Notes: a model not told the origin generated them from the sequence alone. A stretch of 64,000 bases of DNA from Nilaparvata lugens (GCF_014356525.2 NC_052505.1:50782970-50846969), one strand, 5' to 3'. Numbered from the stretch's first letter, positions 10,424 through 22,526 are shown. Translations and numbers: made by a program.

Positions 10424-10860
10424 TATATATAAAAGTTTGATTGTAGGAAACGTGTTTCAAATATAATGTAAAAGCAATAACATTTTATGGAACACACTAG
10501 AGTTTTGTAACACTTTTTGTAGGTGAAATAGGTTGTCACACCAGTTTTTTGAAGATTTTCTGCTGAAACTCTCATACTCTCCCTATCCTAATTTATAGTA
10601 GGCTATCTATCAAGATTATAGAGATTAAGTTTACAGCAAAATAATGTACATGTAAGTTTTAGATCTTCATTCTATTATCTTCTGTATCAGAACTACTGAA
10701 CTGATTGACTTGAAATTTTGAATAGCTTTTTGATTTTTAATTTACCGAGGATGGTTATAGGCCTATTTTAAGTTTTACAATATTTCAGTGGGTCAAGTTT
10801 TCAGAATGTCAAGTTTTCAATTATTTTTTTTAGACCCTTGAGGAACACGGGTTACCCAAT
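10424..10860 (+). mobile_element. Helitron-like 3' fragment
   Basis: The segment 10,650-10,855 matches, in the opposite orientation, the 3' part of the Helitron at 60,732-61,774. Both have GAGGATGGTTATAGGCCTAT and end in an ACCCTT...CACGGGTTACC terminus. It starts TATATAAAAG next to the Gypsy TATA target duplication. With the left flank (TCATATA at 4,155-4,161) this would give a Helitron-style TC start, so the Gypsy element probably landed at a Helitron 5' end. The terminal CTAG is not preserved. Confidence 0.45.
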
Positions 10861-10869
10861 TATAATTTA

Positions 10870-13200
10870 AGAGAATCTCAAATCTACAGAGCACACCCAA
10901 CATAGCCTGAATGTTTTCAATACATACATTGGACGACACACTATTGAATTTCATGTTGCAATAAATCTCTCTAGAGTCCCCTCTAAACCCTTTCTACCAT
11001 TTTCCTCTTTTGTGCAAATAGAACTTGCTACTGATGTTGGAGAGTCCTTTTCAGATACGATTCCGACTAAATGTACTTGAACAATTTTCATTACTTCACG
11101 ATAAGCCCAATATGATTTGATTATTGATAATAAACAGACATATCATAATATACTTCTCGATATAATTATTATTCTCTTTATTAATACGGTACCTACTGTA
11201 GGCCTATTAATTAATTAATTACTTACCTACACGTAAACTTCCTGCACATGCGAAGTAAATGCATAGTAAATTTTGTTTACCCACATATCACAGAAACTAT
11301 CATAATATATTAAAAGTATTAAGAGAAGAAATAAAAATATCTTCTTTGTACATAACTCAAACGCTTCAACGATAATTGTCTCTGAAACAGTCCTTTAACT
11401 CTCTTGAAGTTACAGTTATCATTTCCACAAGATAGCTGCATAATTGGTGAACATCTAGGATCTTAGAAAGCTGTTGTTTTTTATTTTCAATGTTTTTAGG
11501 TATAACAAATAATAAGTTTCATCACAACCCATGAAGTAGTTTTTCAGAAATTGTGATGAGTGAGTTAGTCCAGAATTCAACAATAAAGTTATTAATAACA
11601 CTGACTCAATCGATCTACCCAGTAGATATTAATTAATCACAGCAGCACGAATACCTACAATAACATTGGAACTTGATTCGATTACCGGAAACCGAAATAT
11701 TGAATATAAAAGAATATAACCTTACTAAGTTATATTGTCTCTTATGATAGAAAGGAGACTATTTGAAAGAAAAGTAGACTATTGAGAATCCTTTTAAATG
11801 GGGATGAATGGCAATTTAGTGTTTCTATCTCTTTTCTAAGTTGAACCATATAGATTAATTTTGAGGTCTCACAGCATTTGCCAAGTCTTCTTTAGTTTTA
11901 GTATTTTGTACTTTCTCTGATATCGTATCAATCTTTTTCCAGTCGGGGGGTTGAAGAAAGGAGACGGGGCGGCGCTACCGTACACTGGGCTATTGTTCCA
12001 AAAAGGTTCATCCTGCAACTCTCGACTATCACACTCTATTGTCCTCTGAATTCGCTTCATTACCCTCATTAGTGGCCGGAGTGGCCCCGTCTGCTTTCTT
12101 GAAGCCAGTTTTAGCTGGTAGGGACTCATCTATTACTTTCCACCTTACCTGTTACTTGTATTCTCACTATAGAAATTGGACATTTTTTGTGTATTGGAAT
12201 ATGGGATTTGGTACACTCAACAATAAATCTTCCACTTTCCGACCGAATTTGACTTATGATGCATGATTTTGGACCGCCTTGACGAGCCGAGATGAATGAA
12301 GTGTAACACCATGAAATCTGAGCATTGTGTCAAAAGTTATAAGTGTTTGAAATTTTGATCCTTGAGGTGTCCTTAAGCGCGCCTCTCCACTTGGAAATAC
12401 TGAAATGAAGTGCATCTAACGGGTGATTCTCAAAGAACATAATCTTATGAACTTATGTCATTGTGCGAAATATCAATGTGAAGACTATGTAGTTGGTGAT
12501 GATGGTTGAAGCTGAAAATTAGGTGTTTTCACAATACAAGGAACATTGTTGTCAGGTGTACCTGGAAATTTGTATGAGATAGAGCGCTCTACCTGATCTC
12601 AGATTGTATAGCACAAAAATACACCCAGAGGGATCCTGATCCTGAATTATACATCTAAATGGTAACAATCCGAAGATATTGTTGATCAAAAACTAAAATT
12701 CATCAGAATTGATTTTACAATAATGGACTCCATTATAATGTATTTGGGAGCAGAGAAATGCATGATTACATAAATTCAATAACATTTAAAATATTTTACA
12801 AAGCATTTAAAACAACTCCAATCAACTGATGGTTTTCCATTTTAATTGATCACAATGAAATAGGTTCTAGTTTTGTTTACAAAATTTGATCAACAGGGGA
12901 AACATCTGTCAGTCATGACTCATGAGCAACCGTTCAGCCACAGAATACACACAAAATGGAAGGTATCAATCTAACCAAGATTTGAGTGCACCAAGACCAC
13001 GACACATGACTGCATCATCTTGTTAGAAATTAAAAATACTGCTGTATTACAATGCTACACTTCCTTTCAAGATGGCGGATTATGGCGTCAAGATACTAGC
13101 CGACTTCCCATTTTGTGATCACTAATCTGTGATCAGGCTTTTTACTGAATGTAAAAGAAACCTGATGGAATTGATCAGTGGCTTTAAACTCAACCATCGT
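10870..13200. other. No gene seen
   Basis: About 2.3 kb of AT-rich sequence without a convincing coding region. An 86-codon minus frame at 11,869-12,129 lies in a locally GC-richer patch but matches no family I recognise. Confidence 0.45.
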
Positions 13201-13206
13201 ATATAG

Positions 13207-13313
13207 TGACTGGACTAATAAACGATGTTGAAATTATTGATAATAGATCAAATTACACATATATGTATTTCAGAACCTGAAATTTTATGTCTAATATATT
13301 ATTAGTCCAGTCA
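13207..13313. mobile_element. 107-bp MITE with 15-bp perfect TIRs
   Basis: Perfect inverted repeats TGACTGGACTAATAA (13,207-13,221) and their complement (13,299-13,313), flanked by the direct repeat ATATAG on both sides (13,201-13,206 and 13,314-13,319). It has no coding capacity. The superfamily is not clear. Confidence 0.8.
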
Positions 13314-13493
13314 ATATAGACATGAAAAATCTGGTGTGGCGCCCTCACACAACTTTCCTTCCCGTTATGAAAATTGATCACCTGACGCTAGTGTCCCCTC
13401 GCATCTCAAGTCTACTATTCAAAGATTTGAGATAGCTGGTGACAGGGCAATAACGCTGGAGACACACGAGGTCTGCTATCTCTTCATAGTGAA

Positions 13494-14692
13494 TCTATCT
13501 ATATATATAAAAGTGAAATGACACTCACTCACTGACTGACTCACTCACTCACTCACTCGCATAACTTAAAATCTACCGAACCAAAAACATTCAAATTTGG
13601 TAGGTATGTTCAGTTGGCCCTTTAGTAGCGCACTAAGAAATCTTTTGACAATATTTTAACTCTTAGGGTTGTTTTTAAGGGTTTAAAGTTCGTATTTTAG
13701 CATGTATATTCTTCTTCTCCCAATCTCTTAATTATAATTGAAATCTCCATATCATATGTTACTATAGAACTATAATCTAGATAGAGTACCTCTTCGAAAC
13801 AGTTGTTAACTGGCAACTAAATTAATAATTTTGCCAGGTTGGCATTAAGTTGAGTTGATTTTGTTAGGTTGGTACCAAGTCAGTGGCGGATCTACGGGGG
13901 GGGGCTTTCGGGCTCAAGCCCCCCCCAAAACGCCTAAATTTTTTTTTTTTTGTAAGAATGTAAATTTTATACAAATATAATTAGTTTGAAGCTGGTAAAG
14001 TATATTCATTGGCAAGAATGACCTAATTCCACTACTACGAAATTGAAAAGTTTGCTCAAAAGCACACAAGGCGTTTACAGTTCCTGTACAGCGACTAGCG
14101 ATGAATGACAGTATTAATTCTCAGACCATCACTTCAAGTCTCCAAACAAAAGTTCCAACTGTGTCCCCATCATTATTTATTCATCTCCAGGCAGTAGAAC
14201 TATTTCGAAATATTAAATGTACGATGTACTTAAAAATAAATCCTTTTCATATTTTTAATCTGTCTTTTATTAACTTTAATGTATTTCATTATTAAATAAA
14301 TAAACAAAACATCCTGAAAACTTTTACTGTGAAACACACGTTTTTACTCCATAAAACTTCAACAATTAACTTCATTAAATGTAAGCCCTTTTACAAAATT
14401 TTCCCCTGTTCAGCCCCCCCCCCAAAATAAAATTCTAGATCCGCCACTGTACCAAGTTGAAGATTTAAATGCATTTATCGCGGAAAAATTGATTGGGCAC
14501 TGCTACTTCAATAATGAGAATATTATATTACCAGCCGTCAGGCTCACTTCGCTCGCAATATCCGTTTAGCCAGACGTTTAGTCTGGCCCCTTGACTGGAT
14601 TGTCCTAACATATGATAAAAATGCTTAAATGAAAAATGCAGGCGAGCGAAGCGAGTAATTTATAGGCTAGAGTAATAGAATCAACAGGCTAG
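13494..14692 (+). mobile_element. Helitron-like non-autonomous element
   Basis: The segment is absent from the second copy of repeat family A, which gives an internal empty site (about 33,829). It begins TCTATCTATATATATAAAAG, ends GGCTAG, lies between A (13,493) and T (14,693), and has no target duplication. These are Helitron hallmarks (5' TC, 3' CTRR, A^T target). Near the 3' end a GCGAGCGAAGCGAG run can pair with CTTCGCTCGC about 100 nt upstream; the compact terminal hairpin is not clear. It has no Rep/helicase gene. An alternative 3' end is the GGCTAG at 14,665-14,670. Confidence 0.65.
13881..14449. mobile_element. hAT-type MITE nested in the Helitron-like element
   Basis: 569-bp element with inverted termini CAGTGGCGGATCTA / TAGATCCGCCACTG and a perfect 8-bp target duplication TACCAAGT (13,873-13,880 and 14,450-14,457). 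An 8-bp duplication and CAG...CTG ends are typical of hAT transposons. Subterminal G/C runs flank an AT-rich centre. The short frame inside (14,101-14,295) shows no transposase motif. Confidence 0.92.
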
Positions 14693-15180
14693 TAATTTAA
14701 TAGAATCAACAGTTGCCAACAGTTTGCAATTGGATAATCACATTTTCTCGAATTTCGAGCTTATTTTTGATTTTAGGTGAAAATGTTACTGAACATTAAT
14801 TGTAGAGATTCTCATGCTCAATCTTTTACACTCAAAATGTTTTGTTTGAATTGTATCTGAAGCCTGATAATTGATAATCTGAAATCAAAATTTGCATAGA
14901 TCCTGAATTTTCTACAGATATGGGCCTTGTGGCAGTTGATAGAGCTTATTGATGACCATTCCAGGTATAACTTCAATCAAAATCGTTGGAGCCGTTTTCG
15001 AGAAAATCGCGAAAAACCCTGTTTTTGACAACATTTTGCCATTTCAGCCGCCATCTCGAATCGCATTTGATCGAAATTGTTCGTGTCGGATCCTTATATT
15101 GTAAAGACCTTATGTTTCAAATTTCAAGTCATTCCGTTAATTGGGAGATGAGATATCGTGTACACAGACGCACATACACT

Positions 15181-15283
<103 letters not shown>

Positions 15284-15319
15284 ACCCAACATTTCTGTGA
15301 GCTACCAAAAACTACCCCA

Positions 15320-15361
15320 TGAGCTACCGGTAGCTCGCGATCGACTGTTTGGCGACCACTG
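15320..15361 (-). repeat. hAT-type terminal fragment
   Basis: Read on the minus strand it begins CAGTGGTCGCCAAACAGTCG and continues into a GAGCTACCGGTAGCTC palindrome. This resembles the widespread hAT terminus. No matching partner end was seen nearby, so it is scored as a remnant. Confidence 0.5.
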
Positions 15362-15604
15362 GGTTAGATGTAGTTCGGGGCTAAGAACTGCCTAGAATTC
15401 TGTTAGCATTTCCCAGGAAAATGATAACAGGTAACATCGTTACTCAGTCAACCTGAATTTTCATTCATATCCAGTGTAAGAAGCTTATCGTTTCCAGGCT
15501 CCAAACTCTTCTCCAGGTGCGGATGGCATAAGTAGCATAATGTCTAAAGAAAATTTCAAACTATATTGTTTGTCCTCTTGAATTTATAGTTAATAGATAG
15601 ATGC

Positions 15605-16814
15605 TTTCTACTAGGATATTTTCCCAGAAAATTTAAAGTAGCCTTAATAAAACCGATTCCTAAATCCAATAAACTTGATGGTCCACAAAATTATAGACCT
15701 ATTAGTCTACTCAGCAACTTGTCTAAAATCATGGAAAAAATTATAAAAGCCAGACTGTTGAATTTTCTTGAAAAAAATGAATTTATTGAGGGCAACCGGT
15801 ATGGATTCCAAAAAGGTAAATCTACCAAGGATGCTGTGTTACATTTGACAAGTATAATCGACAAAAATTTCAATAGTAATGAAAAAACACTTGCTGTATT
15901 CTGTGACTTAGCCAAGGCGTTCGATACAATACCACATTCTATCTTATTAAACAAGTTGGAAAATAGTGGAATAAGGGGGATAGCAAAAAAAACTATTCGC
16001 AAGCTATTTGAAGGATCGAACCCAAATTTTGGAAACTGATATCCAGATTATTAAAGATTATGGTCTGCCACAAGGCACTGTGCTATCGCCTCTTATGTTT
16101 TCGATTTATGTGAATGATTTATTGAAACTACGCATTCCGAATGGTAGGCCAATTGCTCTATCTTTTGCCGATGACACTGCTTTAATCTTTTCTGGCTCAA
16201 CTTGGGATGAAACATTCAACTGTGCAAATCGCGGTCTTTCAGTGGTCAAGTCGTGGTTAAAATGTGATATTCTAACATTAAATACAATGAAAACTAAATA
16301 TATAACTTTTTCACCTAATAGAAGCGGCCAACCTTCAGAACATTTAAAACTAATAATACATAATCATAACTGCGACACTCCCAACTGTACTTGTTCAACT
16401 ATAGAAAGAGTTAAGTCAATGAAATATTTAGGAATTACGATTGATCAGCATATTAAATGGGACATTCACATCCAAAATCTTTGTTATGAATTAAAATACT
16501 TGATTACAATATTTTACAAAATTAATCAATTGAAAGACTTGAACATTCTCATTACAATTTACAATGCATATGCTCACTCAACTTTCCACTACAATATAGA
16601 AGTATGGGGAGCAGCCTTTGACACCCATTTCAATAAACTTTTTACTATTCAAAAGCATATCATCAGGGCTGCGCTAGGAAGACCAAGACGCTATCCTAGC
16701 AGACTAATATTTGATGAGATAAACTTACCAACGCTTCGCCAAACGTACATAACAAACTTAATTATATTCATAAATAAAAATACACATCTATTTACTCAAC
16801 GCAATGTCACTTAA
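15605..16814 (+). pseudogene. LINE reverse transcriptase fragment
   Basis: Two frames (to 16,039, and 16,008-16,814) encode an RT: NYRPISLLSNLSKIMEKI, a CDLAKAFDTIPH motif A, LPQGTVLSPLMFSIYVNDL motif B and catalytic FADD. A long C-terminal region follows, with MKYLGITID and an SRLIFDEINLPTLRQTYI-type stretch. One frameshift falls near 16,020. No endonuclease lies upstream, so it is 5'-truncated at about 15,600. The sequence directly after the stop is shared with the fold-back element at 57.5-59.0 kb, so the RT and that repeat have been joined. Confidence 0.85.
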
Positions 16815-16817
16815 AAA

Positions 16818-18060
16818 AATATTGAACTATGAAAAGATGAATCCAAATATGAAATCATAAATCATCTCCACTCATCACCCAATAAAATAGGAGGAAAAGG
16901 AATGTTGTACAGTAAAATTCACTGAATTTCAATTGTCATTCAACAATCCAATTTATAAGGTTCAAATCGTTGAATATCACTTTAAATTCCCAGCAATTAT
17001 TGACTATTTCTTTTTACAATCAGAAAAATCTATTATGAACATACAGTATAAACATTGTGCTGATCTGAATCGATCTATGGTAATAATAGGAATTGAAAGA
17101 ATAGAAAATGTCATGGCATTCCAAGTAGTGATGTCTGTGTATTAGAACTGCTGAGTTGATAATGCATACTGAAAAAAAGTCATGAATAGCTCAGACCAGC
17201 CTGGCCTGTGATGAACCTGTATAAACAATTCATAGAATTCTTGAAATTCATAGGAACGGTAAAAAAATCAATTTTACGAAAATCGATGTACATGTAACTG
17301 GATTTAAAAGATCAATACGATAATGTTCTCTATCACAATTTAATCATAGAAATGTTTAAGTGAAAACGTTGGGCGCAAACCTTCTGCCATGAGGAGACAA
17401 ATAAATTTATGAAAAGCTTGATAGCTTGAATAGTGATCTGATATTTGTTACACCTTTTTATTCTAAGACATAATATGTCTTAGACTAATTTTTAATGTTT
17501 CTTCAATCGGCAGGAAAACTTTGGTTTTTCAAAGTTATCTTACTCCCTTATTTTGGGGTATTTTCAGAAATCAAGATAAATAACCTACCAAATTTCCTAC
17601 ACGAATACAGTGTAAGTTGTATTATAATATCTACAGTACTTACGTACTGTATAGTACAGTACCTGTTCGTTTTTACCGTATAATTATATGATAATAGAAA
17701 GCTTTATTAAAAACAGCCATAACTTCCTTGTTTTCGGATATTTTCGAAAACGGGACTTACGCTTTAAAGAATTTGGGGTTGCTGAATCCAAATCCGAAAT
17801 CAGAAATCTTCTATCTATATTTTTAAGGAAGTTAGACTTTGAGAAAAAAGTGATGAGTCATACTTTGAGCAAACGGCGGCGTAGTTGTTAGATCTTGCCT
17901 CTGCTTGCCTCGAGGGGAAAAGACGTGACAAAACGAGGTTCCTGGATAGGAGTCACCATGTGAAAGACACGATTTGACTCAATGTACTTCGACAAAAAAA
18001 CGTGAACACTGTTCAGTGTTCAAGTTGCACGTCTCCTATCGTGTGAAAGTAGCCTAAATG
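16818..18060 (+). mobile_element. Fold-back element, copy 1 (one arm)
   Basis: 16,818-17,487 is the reverse complement of 57,790-58,510. 17,680-17,890 matches 58,645-58,870 directly and 57,630-57,765 inverted. Copy 1 therefore has the core and one arm; the other arm is replaced by the LINE RT. A small inverted repeat (TCTAAGACAT/ATGTCTTAGA, 17,462-17,484) marks the core-arm junction, as at 57,771-57,797. The right end near GTAGCCTAAATG resembles the CTGGCCTAACTG end of copy 2. Confidence 0.75.
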
Positions 18061-18109
18061 AATTCAATATTGAATTGTTTTTGGAAACATATGATTCACA
18101 ATTTCAGGT

Positions 18110-18225
18110 TTACAATCCCGAAAATCCCGGGATTGATGCTGAAAAATCCCGGGATTGTAAGGTATCAAAAATGGACCGGGATCCCGGGATTCGGGATCCC
18201 GGGATCCCGGGATTGACATCCCTAA
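18110..18225. repeat. Cluster of ATCCCGGGAT palindromes
   Basis: Within about 115 bp the palindrome ATCCCGGGAT or its half occurs at least six times, in places directly abutting (GGGATCCCGGGATCCCGGGA). The GC content is far above the surroundings. There is no coding frame. It is probably the end of a repeat element. Confidence 0.8.
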
Positions 18226-18689
18226 TCGCGTTACCAGTATTGAAGTATTAAGAAGATTACCATCCGACTATATTCTTCACCGAATAAATTGGTTTAGACA
18301 GCGATATATAGCATTGATAATCAAATCTTTGGAAATAATATGTTCCAGAGATTTATATAAATTGTCCAAGAGCAGTGAATTGCGGGAGCTCTTGGGCGAG
18401 CCAGTAAGAATTCGGTCTAATTTATATTCTAAGAACCACAACTAGAGTTATATAATTTTTTACTCATGCTTTACCGACTGCAGCCAAGCAGGGCAAACCG
18501 TTATTGACAAAAATAACATCATAGTATGTACTTCATCAATGTCTGAACCAATGTTTTTTGAAGAATCGACTAGAATTAGAACACAATTATTGTGACCGCA
18601 TGTGAAAAGGTAAAGTAAGAAATGAAAAAAAAATCCGATTCATTGTACGCCTAGATGCTTTTCTTTAGAGGGAGATCTTAGTCCAGGCG

Positions 18690-18975
18690 CAGGCTTACAT
18701 TGAGCATACATGAGAGAGGCAGAGAATTTGACTTCCGATCATTGTTAGGAGGTCTTTAGTGTATATGAAACTCGATGTCGTCACGTCTCAGGGTGGTCGA
18801 CAGATTGGGTGGAGGGGGGTAAGTTGAAAAAATAGCACGCTTATAAAATCGCCTATCCTGCAGTTACTATTCATAGTACAGCTTTGAATTTTCTCTCAAT
18901 ATCATTTACACATAACTAACTTTCAATGTGGTCCTCTACATTTTTGCGATAAACTGCATAGTTTTTCCATAAAAA
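18690..18975 (+). repeat. Dispersed repeat family B, copy 1
   Basis: Matches 21,876-22,751 in reverse complement, from GGCTTACATTGAGCATACAT to the GCGATAAACTGCATAGTTTT end. In copy 2 the match is split by an insertion. It is non-coding. Confidence 0.85.
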
Positions 18976-18979
18976 AATA

Positions 18980-21870
18980 AAATAACTCGAAAAATGTATT
19001 TTTCATTGTGGACTTTTTGTTATTTCTCGAATATTCAAGTCGTTAGCCGACTTGGAGGAAAAGGTTCCCAATAAACGTTCTTCCTGAATCCAATGGTACA
19101 TATAGTTTGGCTGTTACGATCATTGATGCGGCGGTGGTAGGGGGATAAGTAGCACTGTTAACTGTGGCTCGGTCCTTCCCCATGATTGATGCGCGTCTAT
19201 CGCCTGTCTATCGCATCGCTCCTACTAGTCTATGCATTCAAATTATGTATTTCAGGGACGCTATCTTATGTACTTTTGGTCGCTGAACACGATTTTTCAA
19301 CTCTCAAGCCTCAATAATTGATAATTCTAATCATAATATACAAACTATGGTCATAATTACAAACTTCATCTCATTCTGCAAGGAAACTAATAAATGACTG
19401 TTTGAAATAAACGAAACTTGGGTTTCAGGAAATATATCAAGATAGAATAATGATAATATTCATATGTGTTTATGTTTTTATTTCAAATTGAATTATTGTT
19501 ATGCGCTGCAGGCTAAATTATTAATTAAACACTGGCCACGCTCACTTGATTTAGTGGTCAGTTAATTTCCAAGAAATGTTTGTTGAATTTATTAGTTCTT
19601 TATGGTGGAAATGGTATTCATCATTCATTCATTATCATAATAATTATGTTTAGTATGAAAATGTTATTCTTTTGAGAATCTTCAGTTTGTCGTGAACTTT
19701 CGAAAAATTATATCCAATATAATAATGGATATGTGTCAAATCAAAATGAAATGAAAATTTAAATATTCATTCAAATTATTTCCAACAGTATAATCATTTT
19801 GGTATTTCAATAACTTTTGATTGATTAATTCATTAGGGTATTCCCGTTCAGACTGTTTTGAAATGGTAACAAGTTATTCAGTATCAAAATTTGGGAATAG
19901 GATAGTTTCGGGCCATGCCTGTTATTCTTTCCCAAACATATTTATATGATTTGTAATTTTATCCACAAATGAATGAATGAATGTATTCATGCACGTAGCT
20001 AACGTATGGATTATTCCTTTATAGATTCTTGTCAAATTAATAAATCTCTGCCACAGATTTAGAAATCAAGTCTCGATGGTTTGGAGGGCATATTATGGGA
20101 GTGATTCTTTTACTCTGCTGCTTCTAGTATGTTCACTACCTTTGTTTGAATTTAGACCATGTACATGAAAAACTATGTCCACCTGTATCACTCCATCTTC
20201 ATTGAGAATTTTCATAACTCTTCTCATCACAAAGTTTCCATAATCTTGCAGCGTATTGAAAGTTTTGAAAAGTGAAGTAGGAGTTGAATTCAGGAGAGCC
20301 ATGTCATCATTATGCGAATTTGTCAACGATATATTTAGGGATTTAGTCAAATCCACAACTAGTTTCACTTACAATTTCATAGGCCAAGTGAGATTAAGCG
20401 TTTTTTTTTCAAATATCCATATGAACGCTTTTCCAAAACGCTTTTTTTCTTTCTTGATTCTCATGATACTCTCAGAATTTGATGTTGATATTATGATTTC
20501 AGTTGTATCGACAATAATTATTAATATTAAAAATAATTATTAGCATAAGAATAGCATTAGAATGCGAATAATTTGTTTTAAACAACTATGCTAATATCAT
20601 TAAAAGCTTACCGAGTTAAAAGCAGAGAAAAGTAAAAAATAATAAGCTACATCGAGTTATCAATATTGCATCCCCCATTGATTGCAATTAATAGTCCACA
20701 CGACAGCTGATTTTTTACCAAATTACAATGAGATATTAATATTGCATGCAAGTAATAATCCACTCGAAAGCTGATTTATGATGTCTATAGTCTGATTTTT
20801 ACGGTAATATTGGCGTTCGAAAAAGACTTATTTTCCTTTTGTATTATCCTTAAAATGCAAAATTTCAAAAAACCTTGTATATACGTCGACGCACAATTTA
20901 AAGAGGAACATAATATACCTGTCAAATTTCATGAAAATCTATTGCCGCGTTTCACCGTAAATGAGGAACATATAAACAAAATTATAAACATATTTTCAGA
21001 TTCATCTTGCAATTCTCGAAGCAATGCAACGTGAGAGAATTTGTGTTTTTTAACAACCAGTCCCTACTCCAACGTGAACGATGAACTCTACCTTTCTTCC
21101 TATTTTTTACACACAAAACAAAAGTGGCCAAGAGTACTAGCTCTTCCATAGTTGATGACGAACTGAACTTGTGAGCACAAAAATAGGAAAACGGACGACA
21201 TGAGACGGATAAGTGTGGACGCAATTTTTCATCCGTCTTTTGCTTGAGCCAAACGACCAGTCTTTTGATTAAGCAAAACACTGATGGTAAACTTGAGCGT
21301 CTGGACCCGGCTTAAAACTTCAATGCTGAAATATCTTTAAACAGCTACCTAGTAAAAATACAGAGATAAGATCTTTTTGTTCTAGAATGAACTAAGACTA
21401 GGATTTTTTGTTTGGTTGCATCGTGGAGAATAACAGAACTCTGTTTTTTTATAGGTTAGAATACACTTTTACAATTTGCCACAACTATGTCCAGATGAAA
21501 ATCGTTGGAGACCAAATAACTATTTCTTTCTTCATTCAAAAGAGAGTCACACACTTATTCACTTGCTTCCAGACCATTGATAACATTATGCAGATTCTGT
21601 TGTCCATCAGAGTCTTGAGGAAAAATGTAATGTTCTCGTGAGAAGGTTATGCTTCTGCGGAAATCATTCTCATCTCTCATTATTCTCGTTTTACTTCCTT
21701 CGATGTCTTTCTTCACAATCTCCAGTGATATCCATAAAAATATCAACATACTTGAACAGAATATCTTTGATGAAAGATTTATTTATGTAGTAGCAGCCAT
21801 TTTAGGAAAGCCTTTGAAGAACTAGCTATTCCAATCACTCACCTAGTATGAGTTCTAGGTTCACCCTCAT
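18980..21870. other. No firm gene
   Basis: About 2.9 kb of AT-rich sequence. The minus frame at 20,093-20,368 (91 codons) has ordinary amino-acid composition and a VIQVDIVFHVHGLNS stretch. I do not recognise it and see no splice context that would make it a host exon. Confidence 0.4.
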
Positions 21871-21947
21871 TTTTTACAGAAAAACTATGCGGTTTATTGC
21901 AAAAATGTAGAGGACCACATTGAAAGTTAGTTATGTGTACATAATAT

Positions 21948-22526
21948 CATCATCATCATCATCATCGTCATGAATTAGGCTTTTCAAGCCTGTTCCGGCG
22001 TCCATCTCTTCCTCGGTCTACCAATACTTCTTCTGCCTATTGGCTTGTGGAGTAGGGCATTCAATGGGAAACGGTCTTCAGGCATTCTAAGGACATGATC
22101 TGACCACTTATTTCTATATGTTTTTATCAATCTCAACACTGGTTGGACATCACATTCTCTTATTATATTTTCATTCTGAATCCGATCCTCTCTTGTGCAT
22201 CCTTTGAATTGTTTAAGGAATCGCATCTCTGCTGACTGTATTCTTGATTCAAGCTTCCTTGTCAGCACCCATGCTTCACTTCCGTAAGTCAAAGTGGGTA
22301 TCGCCATGGCTCTATATAATTTGATCAAGGTGTTCTTCCGGGCTCTACCTTTAAGGGATCGAGTGATTGCTCCGTATACCAGGTTGAATTTTGATATCTT
22401 TTTTTGGACATCCTGGTCGTAATCATATGTGATGTCGCAGCCTAAATATTTAAAATTTGAAATCTGCTCCAGAATCCTGTCTCCTAATACTATTTTTGAT
22501 CGTATTGGCCACTTGGCATTAAAAGC
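21948..22526 (-). mobile_element. 5'-truncated RTE-like LINE insertion
   Basis: 579-bp insertion on the minus strand that ends in a (GAT)n tail at its low-coordinate side, typical of RTE-type LINEs. It is flanked by CATAATAT (21,940-21,947) and CATGATAT (22,527-22,534), a near-perfect 8-bp target duplication. The empty site is repeat family B copy 1. Its coding part is only the RT C-terminal region. Confidence 0.85.
21984..22526 (-). pseudogene. LINE RT C-terminal region
   Basis: About 180 codons open throughout. It contains FKYLGCDITYD, then LIKLYRAMAIPTLTYGSEAW, an ESRIQSAEMRFLKQFKGCT segment and the final DHVLRMPEDRFP ... GRRSIGRPRKRW. This order is characteristic of the C-terminus of RTE/BovB-like and related LINE polyproteins. 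The polymerase core was never copied (5' truncation), so the fragment has no function. Confidence 0.85.

Noticed and set aside
20093..20368. 91-codon minus frame as a host gene
   Set aside because: No family match, no splice context and no upstream coding; kept only as a note in the region entry.
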